Part shown: positions 1 to 9,189 of the stretch, piece by piece
Layout: each line of letters begins with the position of its first letter
Position numbering within the stretch: position 1 is the stretch's first letter
Origin: Paracoccaceae bacterium
GTDB lineage: Bacteria; Pseudomonadota; Alphaproteobacteria; Rhodobacterales; Rhodobacteraceae
DNA: 64,000 bases
Assembly: GCA_006226775.1 (NCBI GenBank)
Contig: SBGD01000073.1
Location: forward strand, 41,715 to 105,714
Direction of reading: 5' to 3'
Notes under the pieces: generated by a model
Databases searched by the model: none
What the model was told of the DNA's origin: nothing
The model's input: the letters and a program-made list of their open reading frames with translations, nothing else
Program-made: the position numbers and the translations under genes

Positions 1-3000
1 CAGGTAGAGCCCCAGCGCCGCGCTCATGCTCATCTGCTCGGGCAGCCATCCCGCCGGCAGCACGGCCCGCAGCGCCCCCGGCAGGCCGCCGGTCACCGCC
101 ACCGCGCCCAGGGTTGCGGCCAGCCAGCCCAGCACCGCCAGGGTGGCCAGCACCAGGAGCGCCCGCACCCGGCCCGCGCGGAAGTGCCAGCCGCGCCGCA
201 GGGTGGCGACCGTCCGCCCCAGGTCCTGCTGGATCGCGATCAGCGCCGGCACCACCAGCAGCACCAGGAACATCCCGAACCCCAGGCCATAGACCAGCGT
301 GATCACCGTGGGTTTCAGGAACTGCGCCTGCGACGACCGCTCGAAGAGCAGCGGCGCCAGCCCCAGAACCGTCGTCGCCGTGGTCAGGAACACCGGGCGC
401 AAGCGGTCCGCCGCGCCTTCGATGATCGAGGGGACGAGCCCGCGGTCTTCGGCATATTCGTCGATGGTCGAGACCAGCACGATGGAATCGTTGATGATGA
501 TCCCGGTCATGCCCAGCATCCCCACCACGGTGAACATCGACAGCGGCACCTCCCAGTAGTTGTGGCCATAGATCGTGCCGACCAGCCCGAAGGGAATGAT
601 CGCCATCACAACCACCGGCCGGGTCCAGCTGGCAAAGACCCAGGCCAGCACCAGGTAGATGCCCAGCAGAACCAGGATCAGCCCGTTGCGCGCATCGGTG
701 AGGAACTGGCCCTCCTGCTCGCTCAGGCCGGAAATCCGGTAGTCGATCTGCCGCTCGGCGGCGATCTGCGGCAGGATCTCGCCTTGCAGGATCTCCTGGA
801 TCTCCTGGGCGCGGGCCGGATCGTCCTCGGACAGATCACCGGTGACCGAGATCAGCCGGATACCGTTTTCCCGCCGCACGGTGGAGAACCCGGTGCGCCG
901 CTCGACCGAGACGATATCGGCCAGCGGCACGTAGCTGCCACTGGTCGCGCGCAACTGGGTGCGTTCGAGGAAATCGGCGGTCAACTCGCCCTCGGGCAGT
1001 TCCACGCGGATCGCGGCGGACCGTGGCCCGTCGGGATAGGTCGCCGCCTCGATGCCATTCAGCCGGTGCCGCAGCACCGTGCCCAGCGCGTCGATGGTAA
1101 AGCCCAGCGCCTGGCCCTGGGGCGTCAATTCGAGGATCAGCTCTTCCTTGTCATAGGCGAGGTTGTCCTCGACCGCCGAGACCTCGGGAAAGCGCGCCAG
1201 CGCGGACTTGAGGTCTTCGGAGGCCTGTTTCAGCACCTCGGAGGCGGCGCCATAGAATTGCACGTCCAGCGCATCGCCGCCGGGTCCCGAGCGCCAGCCG
1301 CGAAAGCTCACGGTTTCCAGCATCGGGTGACGGCCCACCGCCTCCTGCAGGTCGCCGACGAACTGAAAGCTGGAATAGGGCCGCAAGTCCGGCTCGATCA
1401 GCTCGATCGAGATCGCGCCCAGCTGATAGCTTTCCTTGGTGTCGGTGCCCGAGAGGCCGCGCCCGGCATTGCCGCCGATCTCGGCGATCACGTAGTCGAG
1501 CGGGTTGCGCCCATAGCGCTCCTCGTATTGCCGGCCAAGATCCTCGGTCGCGCGCTGCATCTCGCGCATCATTTCCAGCGTGTCCTGTTTCGTCGCCCCC
1601 GGCACCATGGCGAAATTGCCGGTGACCGAGGATTGCTCGGGCGAGTTGAAGAACCGCCACTGGATGTCGCCGCGGATGAACAGCGCCGCCTGCCCCGCCA
1701 GCAGCAGCAGCGCCCCGGCCAGCACCGCGTAGCGCGCGCGCACCACGAGCATCATGATCCGCCGGAAGATCACGTCGCGCACCCAGCGGAAACCGCGGTT
1801 CACCACCCGGCTGGGCAGGTCGTACCAATGGTCCTTGTCCTGGTGGGTCAGCGCATGGGCCATGTGGTTGGGCAGGATCAGGAAGCACTCGACCAGCGAG
1901 GCCAGCAGCACCACGATCACGGTAAACGGAATGTCCGAGATCATGTCGCCGAAGCGCCCGCCGATGGCGGTCAGCCCGAAGAAGGCGATCACCGTGGTCA
2001 GCGTCGAGGCAAAGACCGGCATGGCCATGCGCCGGGCGGCCTTCTCGGCCGCGACCACCGGCGCCTCGCCCAGCCGCCGGTAGCGGAAATCGGCATGTTC
2101 GCCCACCACGATGGCATCGTCCACCACGATGCCCAGGGTGATGATCAGCGCAAAGAGCGAGATCATGTTCAGCGTCAGCCCGCCCAGGTACATCAGCGCG
2201 ATGGTCGCCGCCATGGCCACCGGGATGCCCGCCGCCACCCATAAGGCGGTGCGCGCATTGAGAAACAGGAACAGCAGCCCCAGCACCAGCGACAGCCCCA
2301 GCAGGCCGTTGTCGAGCAGGATGTTGAGCCGCCCGGTGATCGCCTCGGCCCGGGTGCGGATCAGCTCGACCGTGGTGCCTTCGGGCAGGGTCGCCTGCAG
2401 CGCCTCGGCCACCTCTTCCACGGTGCGCTGGATGGCGATCGCATCGCCCTGGTCCGAGCGGTCGACCCGCACCGAGAGCGCCGGGTTGGCGCCGACGAAA
2501 TAGCTGCGGTCGCGGTCGATGCCCTCGACCCGCACCAGCGCCACATCGCCGATGGTCAGCTTCGATCCATCCGGGTTCGAGCGCAGGGCAATGGCCTCGA
2601 TCTGCGGCGCGCTACGCTTTTCCACCCCGGTGCGGACGCGGGTATTGGCGCTGGTCACGTCGCCGGCCGGATCGGTATCGACCTCGGCGGCGATGGCCGC
2701 GGCGATCTGGGCCATGGTCACGTCATGCTGGATCAGCTTGACCGAGGGCACCTCGACCACGATCTGCGGCGCCGCCAGCCCGCGGATGGTGGTGCGGGTG
2801 ACGCCCTCGGCAAAGAGCCGGACGATGAATTCGTCGGCAAAGCGGCCCAGCTGGTCGACCGCGACCGGCCCGGTGATCACCACGTCGGTCACCCGGTCGC
2901 GCCAGCCGCCCCAGCGCACGCTGGCGTCGTCGGCCTCGTCCGGCAGGGTGTTGACGGCATCGACCGCGGCCTGCACGTCGTCGCCGGCGCGCGCCATGTC

Positions 3001-3324
3001 CCAGCCGGGCTCGAATTCCAGCGCGATGCTGGCGCGGCCCTCGCGGCTGGTGGAACTGGCGCTTTCCACGCCCTCCACCGCCAGCAGCGCCGGTTCCAGG
3101 ATCTGCACGATGGCGGCATCCACGTCTTCCGCCCCGGCGCCCTCCCAGGTGACCGAGACATCGACCTCGTTGACGACCACGTCGGGAAAGAACTGTGCGC
3201 GCATCTTCGGCCCGGCCATGACCCCGGCGGCCAGGAGCAGCACCATGAGCAGGTTCGCCAGCGTCCTATGGCGGGTGAAATAGGACAGGAGGCCGCCGGG
3301 TCCGGGGCCGATGTCGCGGGTCAT
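1..3324 (-). CDS. RND-family efflux permease (AcrB/HAE type), C-terminus cut by window edge
   Basis: This is an inner-membrane proton-driven pump that would export drugs or other compounds together with a periplasmic adaptor and an outer-membrane channel. The frame stays open from an ATG at 3324 to the window edge (1108 codons), so it is absent from the ORF track. The N-terminus has the usual first transmembrane helix followed by the 'FFPDVVVNEVDV' porter-domain start. TM4 carries the paired aspartates of proton relay ('GIVVDDAIVV'). After the TM12-like segment ('LVVPALIAI') the protein continues for roughly 75 residues with at least one more hydrophobic segment, longer than a standard RND pump. 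The adaptor gene lies upstream on the same strand, 229 bp away. No outer-membrane factor is visible. The family is certain; the substrate is unknown. Confidence 0.95.
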   Translation of the reverse strand, partial: MTRDIGPGPGGLLSYFTRHRTLANLLMVLLLAAGVMAGPKMRAQFFPDVVVNEVDVSVTWEGAGAEDVDAAIVQILEPALLAVEGVESASSTSREGRASIALEFEPGWDMARAGDDVQAAVDAVNTLPDEADDASVRWGGWRDRVTDVVITGPVAVDQLGRFADEFIVRLFAEGVTRTTIRGLAAPQIVVEVPSVKLIQHDVTMAQIAAAIAAEVDTDPAGDVTSANTRVRTGVEKRSAPQIEAIALRSNPDGSKLTIGDVALVRVEGIDRDRSYFVGANPALSVRVDRSDQGDAIAIQRTVEEVAEALQATLPEGTTVELIRTRAEAITGRLNILLDNGLLGLSLVLGLLFLFLNARTALWVAAGIPVAMAATIALMYLGGLTLNMISLFALIITLGIVVDDAIVVGEHADFRYRRLGEAPVVAAEKAARRMAMPVFASTLTTVIAFFGLTAIGGRFGDMISDIPFTVIVVLLASLVECFLILPNHMAHALTHQDKDHWYDLPSRVVNRGFRWVRDVIFRRIMMLVVRARYAVLAGALLLLAGQAALFIRGDIQWRFFNSPEQSSVTGNFAMVPGATKQDTLEMMREMQRATEDLGRQYEERYGRNPLDYVIAEIGGNAGRGLSGTDTKESYQLGAISIELIEPDLRPYSSFQFVGDLQEAVGRHPMLETVSFRGWRSGPGGDALDVQFYGAASEVLKQASEDLKSALARFPEVSAVEDNLAYDKEELILELTPQGQALGFTIDALGTVLRHRLNGIEAATYPDGPRSAAIRVELPEGELTADFLERTQLRATSGSYVPLADIVSVERRTGFSTVRRENGIRLISVTGDLSEDDPARAQEIQEILQGEILPQIAAERQIDYRISGLSEQEGQFLTDARNGLILVLLGIYLVLAWVFASWTRPVVVMAIIPFGLVGTIYGHNYWEVPLSMFTVVGMLGMTGIIINDSIVLVSTIDEYAEDRGLVPSIIEGAADRLRPVFLTTATTVLGLAPLLFERSSQAQFLKPTVITLVYGLGFGMFLVLLVVPALIAIQQDLGRTVATLRRGWHFRAGRVRALLVLATLAVLGWLAATLGAVAVTGGLPGALRAVLPAGWLPEQMSMSAALGLYL

Positions 3325-3553
3325 GGCGCCACCCTTGTTGCAATCGGACGACGAGCCGCGCATTGCCGACGCGCGCGGTGGCGATCCGACGGACGGGCGG
3401 TGTACTTTATCTCGTCAAATCCGGAAGACCTTTGAGCGACGCACCCGGCATCACCGTATCGCCGCCGCGTGGGGGCGCCTCGGCGATGCGCGGCGGCGTC
3501 GCCTTGACTCCGCGCCGGCAAATTCCAAGGAGAACGGCCCAGACCAATCATCC

Positions 3554-5023
3554 TCATCCCCCCATCCGCGCCTCGATCTGCGCGACCATGCGCGCCGGGA
3601 CCTGGGGCTGGTCCAGCTGCGCCAGAATGCGCGCCTTGGCCTCGTCCGGCATCCGCTCGTTCGTTTCGACAAAGGCGCGGATCCGCGCCTTGCGCTCTTC
3701 GGAAAGCTCCAGCATCTCGGGCTCGTCGGGCACCTGCAGCGCGGCGCCGGGGCGCAGCGGGCGCACCTTGATGCCCGCGCCCAGCAGCGGCGTGCGTTCG
3801 GCCACCACCTCGCGGCCCGTCAGGCCGCGGGCGCGCACCAGCACATCGTCGCCCTGCCGTCGCAGCAGCGTCACCGCGATGGCCTCGAGCCGGTCGTCCT
3901 CGCCCAGCACCAGCACCTCGTTCGCCGCGTCCAGCGCCGAGGCCGGCAGGCGCACCACGCGGCGCAGGTCCGGCTCCTCGATCTCCACGGTGACGAAATC
4001 GCCGGGCTTCAGCCCCTTGGGCGCATCCAGCCGGGCAAAGAGCAGGCGGCCGGTCTGGCCCGTGCCCACCGCCGCCGAATCGCGCACCAGCGTGCCCTGG
4101 GTCACCAGCCCGGTGCCCATCACGTCAAGCGTGACGGTGACCGGCGCCCGGGTCAGCCCGCCGGAAGGGTCCAGCAGCCGGGCATATTGCGCGGTCGAGA
4201 CCCGGAAGGACACCTCCAGCGCCTGCGGATCGACCAGCCGCGCCAGTTGTTCGTTGTTCGACACCAGGCGGCCCTCGACGGCGTTGACCTCGGACAGGGT
4301 GCCGGTGAAGCGCGCGGTGATGCGGGTGTCGTCGAGCCGCCTTTGCGCCTCGGCCAGGGCGATTTCGGCGCGTTCCAGCGCTGTGGCGGCCTGGCTCACC
4401 CGGCTTTCGGCCTGGGCCACCGCCTGGCGGCGGGTCAGCACCGCGGCGCGCGCCGAGGAGGCCGCCAGTTCCGCGGTCTCGACGCTGGCCGCGGTGCCGG
4501 CGCCGCGGCGTTGCAGGTCCTGGGCGCGGGCAAAGGCCTTTTCGCGCAGGTCCGCCTGTTCCTGCGCCGCCGAAAGCTCGTCCTGCGCGAGGATCAGCGC
4601 GACCTCGGCCTCGGCCTGTTCGGCGCGCGCATCGATGATGTCCGAGCGCACGCGGTTGACCACCAGTTCGGCATCGCCGGTATCGATCTGGACCAGCAAC
4701 TGGCCCTCGCGGACATGGCCGCCTTCCTCGAAACTCTCGGCCAGTTCGACGATCCGGCCCGCGGTGGCGGCGCGCACTTCCAGCGCGCGGCGGCTTTGCA
4801 CCTCGCCGAAGGCGGTGAGCACCGGGGTCACGTCGCCGGCCTCGGCGCGCAGCACGTTGACCGCGAAGACCCGTTCGCGCGCCTGGGGCGCCCGGCGTTC
4901 CTGGGTCAGCCGCGCCTCGACCGCGTCGCGCACCAGGTCGCCGGCATAGACCAGAATGCCCAGCGTGACGGCCAGCAGGAACAGACCCATGAGGCTTTGA
5001 CGAAGGAAACGCATCAGAGACAA
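3554..5023 (-). CDS. RND efflux periplasmic adaptor (HlyD/MFP family)
   Basis: This membrane-fusion protein would link the downstream RND permease to an outer-membrane channel. The 489-aa product starts with a short cytoplasmic stretch and one hydrophobic anchor at about residues 8-27, with no lipobox. A lipoyl half-motif, a long Ala/Glu/Arg-rich coiled-coil hairpin (about residues 130-220), the second lipoyl half and beta-barrel domains follow. The length is longer than the usual 360-400 aa, with a helical acidic/basic C-terminal tail. It is the first gene of a two-gene unit with the pump. The 229-bp gap to the permease is unusually large for such pairs, and I see no gene in it. Confidence 0.93.
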   Translation of the reverse strand: MSLMRFLRQSLMGLFLLAVTLGILVYAGDLVRDAVEARLTQERRAPQARERVFAVNVLRAEAGDVTPVLTAFGEVQSRRALEVRAATAGRIVELAESFEEGGHVREGQLLVQIDTGDAELVVNRVRSDIIDARAEQAEAEVALILAQDELSAAQEQADLREKAFARAQDLQRRGAGTAASVETAELAASSARAAVLTRRQAVAQAESRVSQAATALERAEIALAEAQRRLDDTRITARFTGTLSEVNAVEGRLVSNNEQLARLVDPQALEVSFRVSTAQYARLLDPSGGLTRAPVTVTLDVMGTGLVTQGTLVRDSAAVGTGQTGRLLFARLDAPKGLKPGDFVTVEIEEPDLRRVVRLPASALDAANEVLVLGEDDRLEAIAVTLLRRQGDDVLVRARGLTGREVVAERTPLLGAGIKVRPLRPGAALQVPDEPEMLELSEERKARIRAFVETNERMPDEAKARILAQLDQPQVPARMVAQIEARMGG

Positions 5024-5109
5024 GCCCTTGAAATAGACAACAACCCGAATGTAGCCGCGTTCGGCGCCAAGCCAAACGCGAACTTGCCCCTGTGATACGC
5101 GAGTATCGG

Positions 5110-5652
5110 CTATTTCCGTCGCTGATGCTCGTCCAAACGCGGCATGATCTCGACAAAGTTACACGGCATGTGGCGATAATCGAGTTGCAGGCGCAGGATC
5201 TCGTCCCAGGCATCGCGGCAGGCGCCGGGCGATCCCGGCAGGGCAAAGAGATAGGTGCCATTCGCCACCCCGCCGGTGGCGCGTGACTGCACGGCGGAGG
5301 TGCCGATCTTGGCCATCGAGACATGGGTGAAGACGGTGGCGAAGGCCTCGATCTCCTTTTCGTAGACGTCGCGGTGCGCCTCGACGGTGACATCGCGCCC
5401 GGTCAGCCCGGTGCCGCCGGTCGAGATCACCACGTCGATCGCCGGGTCGGCGCACCAGGCGCGCAATTGCTGGGCGATGGCGGCGCGCTCGTCGGGCAGG
5501 ATCAGGCGGGCGGCAAGGTGATGGCCGGCCCCCTCGATCCTTGCGGCCAGGGTATCGCCGGACTTGTCGCTCTCGGGCGTGCGGCTGTCGCTGACGGTCA
5601 GCACGGCGATCCGCACCGGAATGAAGGCCCTGGTCTCGTCGATCCCGCTCAT
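5110..5652 (-). CDS. moaB: Molybdenum cofactor biosynthesis protein B (MoaB/MogA family)
   Basis: The product adenylylates molybdopterin before molybdenum insertion, or is its MoaB-type homologue, and acts in the cytoplasm. The 180-aa protein has the MoCF-binding fold with 'VLTVSDSR' near residue 19, the '[11 protein letters not shown]' loop near residue 96 and 'ALPGSPGA' near residue 148, all typical. It follows the uracil-DNA glycosylase gene on the same strand after a 73-bp gap containing a perfect 20-bp palindrome. MoaB and MogA cannot be separated by eye. The length and N-terminus favour MoaB. Confidence 0.93.
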   Translation of the reverse strand: MSGIDETRAFIPVRIAVLTVSDSRTPESDKSGDTLAARIEGAGHHLAARLILPDERAAIAQQLRAWCADPAIDVVISTGGTGLTGRDVTVEAHRDVYEKEIEAFATVFTHVSMAKIGTSAVQSRATGGVANGTYLFALPGSPGACRDAWDEILRLQLDYRHMPCNFVEIMPRLDEHQRRK

Positions 5653-5677
5653 GGTCTCACCTTTTGTGTTGTGCCGC

Positions 5678-5697
5678 CCGATCCATCGATGGATCGG
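5678..5697. promoter_or_regulatory. Perfect 20-bp palindrome between udg-like gene and moaB
   Basis: CCGATCCATCGATGGATCGG is a perfect self-complement. As RNA it would fold into an 8-bp stem with a TCGA loop. It sits after the glycosylase stop and upstream of the moaB start on the minus strand, so it could be an operator for moaB or a terminator of the upstream gene. There is no T-run next to it. Confidence 0.45.
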
Positions 5698-5725
5698 TGC
5701 CGATCCGTTGACAGACCCCGCGCCC

Positions 5726-6502
5726 TCACTCCAGCCCCTCCAGCCGCGCTTTCAGCGACAGAAGATCGGCCCAGGCCTCGCGTTTCATGGCCGGCTGGCG
5801 CAGCAGGTAGGCGGGATGGAACATCGGCAGGGCGGGCTTGCCGTAGGCCTCGGTCCAGGTGCCGCGCAGCCGGGTGATGCCGCGCCGCCCCAGCCCGGCG
5901 TCGCAGGAGATATTTCCCACCAGGACCAGCAGGTCGGGCGCGGCCAGCGCCACGTGCCGCGCCATGAAGGGCCGCATCATGGCGATCTCGTCGGGTTTCG
6001 GGTCGCGGTTCTGCGGCGGGCGCCAGGGCAGGACGTTGGTGATATAGACGCTCTCGGCGCGGCTGAGCCCGATCGCCGCCAGCATCCGGTCGAGCAATTG
6101 CCCGGCCCGGCCCACGAAGGGCTTGCCGACGCGGTCCTCCTCGCGGCCCGGGGCCTCGCCGATGATCATCACCCGCGCGCCGGGGGTGCCGTCGCAGAAC
6201 ACCAGGTTGCGGGCGCCGCGCCGGAGGTCGCAATGGGCAAATGCCTCCAGCGCCGCCCTGAGACCGGGCAGGTCGGCCGCGGCCCCGGCGCTGCGCCTTG
6301 CGGCCTCGACCGGATCGACCTCGGCGGGGGCGGGCGCGGGACCGGGCGCCTCCTCCGCCCTTGCGGGCGTCTTCGGCTGGTCGGGCGCGGGCGGCACCAG
6401 GGCATAGCGGTCCACCGGCGTCTCGCCGATGGTGTCCAGCACCCCGGCCTCGATCTGCCAGTCCAGCGCCGCGCGCAGGGCGATATGTTCGTGATAGTCC
6501 AT
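5726..6502 (-). CDS. Uracil-DNA glycosylase, family 4-like
   Basis: The product removes uracil from DNA in base-excision repair. The 258-aa protein has motif 1 'GEAPGREED', then '[13 protein letters not shown]', '[10 protein letters not shown]' and the C-terminal 'HPAYLLR' motif, all diagnostic. A Pro/Ala-rich N-terminal extension of about 70 residues precedes the catalytic domain, common in alphaproteobacteria. I see only one cysteine near the first Fe-S ligand site ('AHCDL') rather than a C-x2-C pair, so the iron-sulfur cluster may be absent or altered. The ORF track extends to 7441, but that upstream part is a shadow of pyrB. The ATG at 6502, giving [10 protein letters not shown], is the sensible start. 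It is divergent from pyrB. Confidence 0.92.
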   Translation of the reverse strand: MDYHEHIALRAALDWQIEAGVLDTIGETPVDRYALVPPAPDQPKTPARAEEAPGPAPAPAEVDPVEAARRSAGAAADLPGLRAALEAFAHCDLRRGARNLVFCDGTPGARVMIIGEAPGREEDRVGKPFVGRAGQLLDRMLAAIGLSRAESVYITNVLPWRPPQNRDPKPDEIAMMRPFMARHVALAAPDLLVLVGNISCDAGLGRRGITRLRGTWTEAYGKPALPMFHPAYLLRQPAMKREAWADLLSLKARLEGLE

Positions 6503-6599
6503 GGTCTCCGATCCTACCCCCCCGCGCGGCAAAGGAAAACGCCCCAGCTTCTTCTCGTCGAAAAATACGCAATCCTGCCGTCTGGCCCGAGTGCGCCCA

Positions 6600-6628
6600 T
6601 TGAACGCCCGTCGCGCGCCACCTATAAC
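6600..6628 (+). promoter_or_regulatory. Candidate sigma-70 promoter of the pyrB operon
   Basis: TTGAAC at 6600-6605 and TATAAC at 6623-6628 are separated by 17 bp. That would place the transcription start near 6635, about 20 bases before the pyrB ATG. The leader is too short for a classical attenuator. Confidence 0.6.
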
Positions 6629-6655
6629 CGGGGCCGGCAAGGACAGGAGCAGGCC

Positions 6656-7606
6656 ATGACGTTCACCCAGCGCCATCTTCTCGGCATCGAACCGCTCCAC
6701 CCGTCCGAGATCACCACCCTTCTCGACCTGGCCGACGATTACGTCCGCTTCAACCGGCAGAAGGCGCGCCACGCCGAGGTGCTGGCCGGGCGCACCCAGA
6801 TCAACATGTTCTTCGAGAATTCCACCCGCACCCAGGCGAGTTTCGAGCTGGCCGGCAAGCGGCTGGGCGCGGACGTGATGAACATGGCGATGCAGGCCTC
6901 GTCGATCAAGAAGGGCGAAACCCTGATCGACACCGCGCTGACGCTCAATGCCATGCACCCCGATCTTCTGGTGGTGCGCCATCCGCAATCGGGCGCTGTG
7001 GATCTCCTGGCGCAGAAGGTGAACTGCGCGGTGCTCAATGCCGGCGACGGAAGGCACGAGCATCCCACCCAGGCGCTGCTCGACGCGCTGACCATCCGCC
7101 GCGCCAAGGGGCGGCTGCACCGGCTCTCCATCGCGATCTGCGGCGACATCGCCCATTCGCGGGTGGCGCGCTCGAACATCCTGCTGCTGGGCAAGATGGA
7201 GAACCGGGTGCGCCTGGTCGCCCCGCCGACGCTGCTGCCCGCGGGGATCGCCGACTTCGGGGTCGAGGTCTATGACGACATGCGCGAAGGATTGAAGAAT
7301 GTCGACGTGGTGATGATGCTGCGGCTTCAGCGCGAGCGGATGGACGGCGGCTTCATCCCCTCGGAGCGCGAATACTACCACCGCTACGGGCTGGACGCCG
7401 AAAAGCTGAGCCATGCCAAGCCCGACGCCATCGTCATGCATCCCGGCCCGATGAACCGCGGTGTCGAGATCGACGGCGAGATTGCCGATGACATCAACCG
7501 CTCGGTGATCCAGGAACAGGTGGAAATGGGGGTGGCGGTGCGCATGGCGGCGATGGACCTGCTGGTGCGCAATGCCGCCGCGGAACCGCAGGGGGTGATG
7601 GTGTGA
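6656..7606 (+). CDS. pyrB: Aspartate carbamoyltransferase catalytic subunit
   Basis: The product condenses carbamoyl phosphate and aspartate, the first committed step of pyrimidine synthesis. The 316-aa protein has the carbamoyl-phosphate site '[19 protein letters not shown]' near residue 56, the 'SIKKGET' loop, 'HPTQALLD' and '[10 protein letters not shown]'. The ORF track starts at 5564, but the upstream part is antisense to the glycosylase. The ATG at 6656 follows AGGAGCAGGCC and gives [10 protein letters not shown]. The stop overlaps the next start by 4 bp (GTGA). No pyrI is present. A non-catalytic dihydroorotase homologue lies downstream, which may matter for its assembly. Confidence 0.97.
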   Translation: MTFTQRHLLGIEPLHPSEITTLLDLADDYVRFNRQKARHAEVLAGRTQINMFFENSTRTQASFELAGKRLGADVMNMAMQASSIKKGETLIDTALTLNAMHPDLLVVRHPQSGAVDLLAQKVNCAVLNAGDGRHEHPTQALLDALTIRRAKGRLHRLSIAICGDIAHSRVARSNILLLGKMENRVRLVAPPTLLPAGIADFGVEVYDDMREGLKNVDVVMMLRLQRERMDGGFIPSEREYYHRYGLDAEKLSHAKPDAIVMHPGPMNRGVEIDGEIADDINRSVIQEQVEMGVAVRMAAMDLLVRNAAAEPQGVMV

Positions 7607-8142
7607 GCGATCTTCTGGAAATTCAACCCGGAGAACACGGGCTGGTGCGGGTCTTTACCCTGGACCTGGCGCTGGACGAGGCCGAAGCGCTGCTGGAAAA
7701 CGACGCCGCGGCGCTGAAATCCATGACCGGCGCCACGGCGATCGACCCCGATCATATCGACCTGTTCGACATGAACGACCTTGGCGGCTTGCCGCTGGCC
7801 GATTACCTGGCCGAGGGCCATGGCATTCCCGAGGACGAGCTGGCCCCCCACCGCGCCCAGCTCGACCGGGTCAAGGGCCGGGTGATCGTGCTGCGCTCGG
7901 CCGCTTTCGAGGGGCTGGGCCAGACCCTGCGCGTCACCCGCCCGCTGCGCTGGATCGCCACCTTCGGCGAGCCGCGCGACCAGGTGCCGCTGGAGAAACT
8001 GCGCAGCGAGACCGCCACCGGCGCGGTCGCCGACCCGCCGGTCGAGGTCGCGCCCGCGGGCCCCCGGCCGCGGCCGGGCTGGATCGTCGGCGGGGTCGTG
8101 GCGCTCGTGGCGCTGGCGCTGCTGGTCTGGGCCCTGCGATGA
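7603..8142 (+). CDS. Conserved hypothetical protein with C-terminal membrane anchor
   Basis: Function is unknown. The 179-aa product starts at a GTG overlapping the pyrB stop by 4 bp. The N-terminal two-thirds is acidic and soluble, with '[22 protein letters not shown]' characteristics that I cannot assign to a family. A Pro/Arg-rich linker leads to one transmembrane helix at about residues 156-178, ending 'LLVWALR'. The topology implies a cytoplasmic domain tethered by its C-terminus. It overlaps the next gene by 4 bp, so it is translationally coupled to pyrB and the following membrane genes. Confidence 0.8.
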   Translation: MSDLLEIQPGEHGLVRVFTLDLALDEAEALLENDAAALKSMTGATAIDPDHIDLFDMNDLGGLPLADYLAEGHGIPEDELAPHRAQLDRVKGRVIVLRSAAFEGLGQTLRVTRPLRWIATFGEPRDQVPLEKLRSETATGAVADPPVEVAPAGPRPRPGWIVGGVVALVALALLVWALR

Positions 8143-8519
8143 GCGCGCAGAGCTTTCGCCCCGAGCGCGAGATCTACCTGCGCGATCACATCGTCATGGC
8201 CTCGATCGCCATGGCCGGCGCCATGCTGGTGCTCTGGATCGCCCATAACCCGCATGTCTGGACCGGCGCCGTGGCCGGCTTTGCCGCCATCGCGATCCGC
8301 GGCTGGTACATGGCCTCGGAAGAGCTGACCCGCGTCTGGGTGCTGGACGAGGGCACGCTGAGCTGCGGCAAGCTGGTGCTGCCCTTGCGCCAGATCGACA
8401 GGGCCCGCCCGATCCTGAGTGCGGTGCAGGTCGTCACCCATGCGGGCGACAAGCACCTGATCAAGTACCTCAAGGCCCCCGCCGCCGTGGCGGAGACCAT
8501 CTCGGAGGCGGTGCGATGA
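8139..8519 (+). CDS. Small membrane protein, PH-domain-like
   Basis: The 126-aa protein has two hydrophobic helices at about residues 20-36 and 42-57. A soluble C-terminal domain follows ('VWVLDEGTLSCGKLVLPLRQIDRARPI') that reads like a small bacterial pleckstrin-homology beta sandwich; that is my inference from pattern only. It overlaps both neighbours by 4 bp (ATGA). It shares the first five residues, MSAQS, with the next gene product. Function is unknown. Confidence 0.75.
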   Translation: MSAQSFRPEREIYLRDHIVMASIAMAGAMLVLWIAHNPHVWTGAVAGFAAIAIRGWYMASEELTRVWVLDEGTLSCGKLVLPLRQIDRARPILSAVQVVTHAGDKHLIKYLKAPAAVAETISEAVR

Positions 8520-9052
8520 GCGCGCAATCCGGCTGGGACGACATCCTGAACCCCGGCGAGACGATCCTCTGGCAGGGCCGCCCGGACGGCGGCTTTCACC
8601 TGGCCATCGGGCAGATCGCCGTCGCGGTCTTCGGGGTGTTCTTTGCCGGCTTCGCGGTGATCTGGATGGTGCTGGCCGCCAGCGGGCCCGGCGGGTTCTG
8701 GATGTTCGGGCTGCTGCATTTCGCGGTCGGCGCCGGGGTCACGCTGCATGCGCTGTTCTGGCCCGGCTTCCGGCGCCGGCGCACCTGGTACACCCTGACC
8801 TCGGAGCGGGCCTTCATTGCCACCGACCTGCCGATCAGGGGGCGGGGGCTGAAAAGCTATCCGATCACCGCCGATACCGCGCTGCAACTCGAGGATGGCC
8901 CGCCCGGGTCGATCTGGTTCGCCCATGAATACCGCCACACCGGCAAGCGCAGCCGCCGGGTGAACATCGGCTTCGAGCGGATTGCCGATCCCCGGCCCGT
9001 GCTGCGGCTGATGACCGACATCCAGAGAGGCCGCGATGCAAGAGCCCAATGA
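8516..9052 (+). CDS. Membrane protein with bacterial PH-like domain
   Basis: The 178-aa protein begins 'LNPGETILWQGRP', a signature common at the start of bacterial PH-like membrane proteins. Two transmembrane helices follow at about residues 32-55 and 60-82, then a beta-rich domain with 'TLTSERAFIATDL'. That layout (LWQGRP, TM pair, 'YTLTSERA') resembles YdbT/PH-type proteins. It is the fourth gene of the pyrB unit, overlapping the previous gene by 4 bp. The role is unknown. Confidence 0.8.
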   Translation: MSAQSGWDDILNPGETILWQGRPDGGFHLAIGQIAVAVFGVFFAGFAVIWMVLAASGPGGFWMFGLLHFAVGAGVTLHALFWPGFRRRRTWYTLTSERAFIATDLPIRGRGLKSYPITADTALQLEDGPPGSIWFAHEYRHTGKRSRRVNIGFERIADPRPVLRLMTDIQRGRDARAQ

Positions 9053-9137
9053 CCCGAAGACCTCGGGCAAGGTGGCGCTGGTCGCCCTGCTGGTGATGTT
9101 CGCGCTGGTCGCGGTGATGACCTGGATCGCGGCATGA
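9036..9137 (+). CDS. 33-aa single-pass membrane micro-protein
   Basis: This ORF is too short for the track. It begins with ATG at 9036 inside the end of the preceding gene (17-bp overlap, different frame) and encodes MQEPNDPKTSGK followed by one hydrophobic helix ('VALVALLVMFALVAVMTWIAA') to a TGA at 9137. AGAGAGGCCGCG precedes the ATG as a ribosome-binding site. A charged head plus one helix in an operon of membrane proteins makes a genuine small protein plausible. Confidence 0.6.
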   Translation: MQEPNDPKTSGKVALVALLVMFALVAVMTWIAA

Positions 9138-9189
9138 GCCGCGCGCGCTTCGCCCTGCCCCGAAACCGCCCTCGCCAAGGACGCCCCGC

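Noticed and set aside
184-2244. 686-aa plus-strand ORF
   Set aside because: It is antisense to the RND permease and is rich in His, Gln and Arg, typical of a GC-rich shadow frame. The minus-strand frame has clear RND motifs.
3321-3557. 78-aa minus ORF in the gap between adaptor and pump
   Set aside because: It is Arg-rich with no recognisable pattern, overlaps the pump start, and has no supporting ribosome-binding site.
3311-5095. 594-aa plus ORF
   Set aside because: It is antisense to the adaptor gene and has no signal peptide or motif.
5678-5697. Restriction-modification or integration site at the perfect palindrome
   Set aside because: There is no accompanying integrase, methylase or repeated copy in the window, so only an operator or terminator role is suggested.
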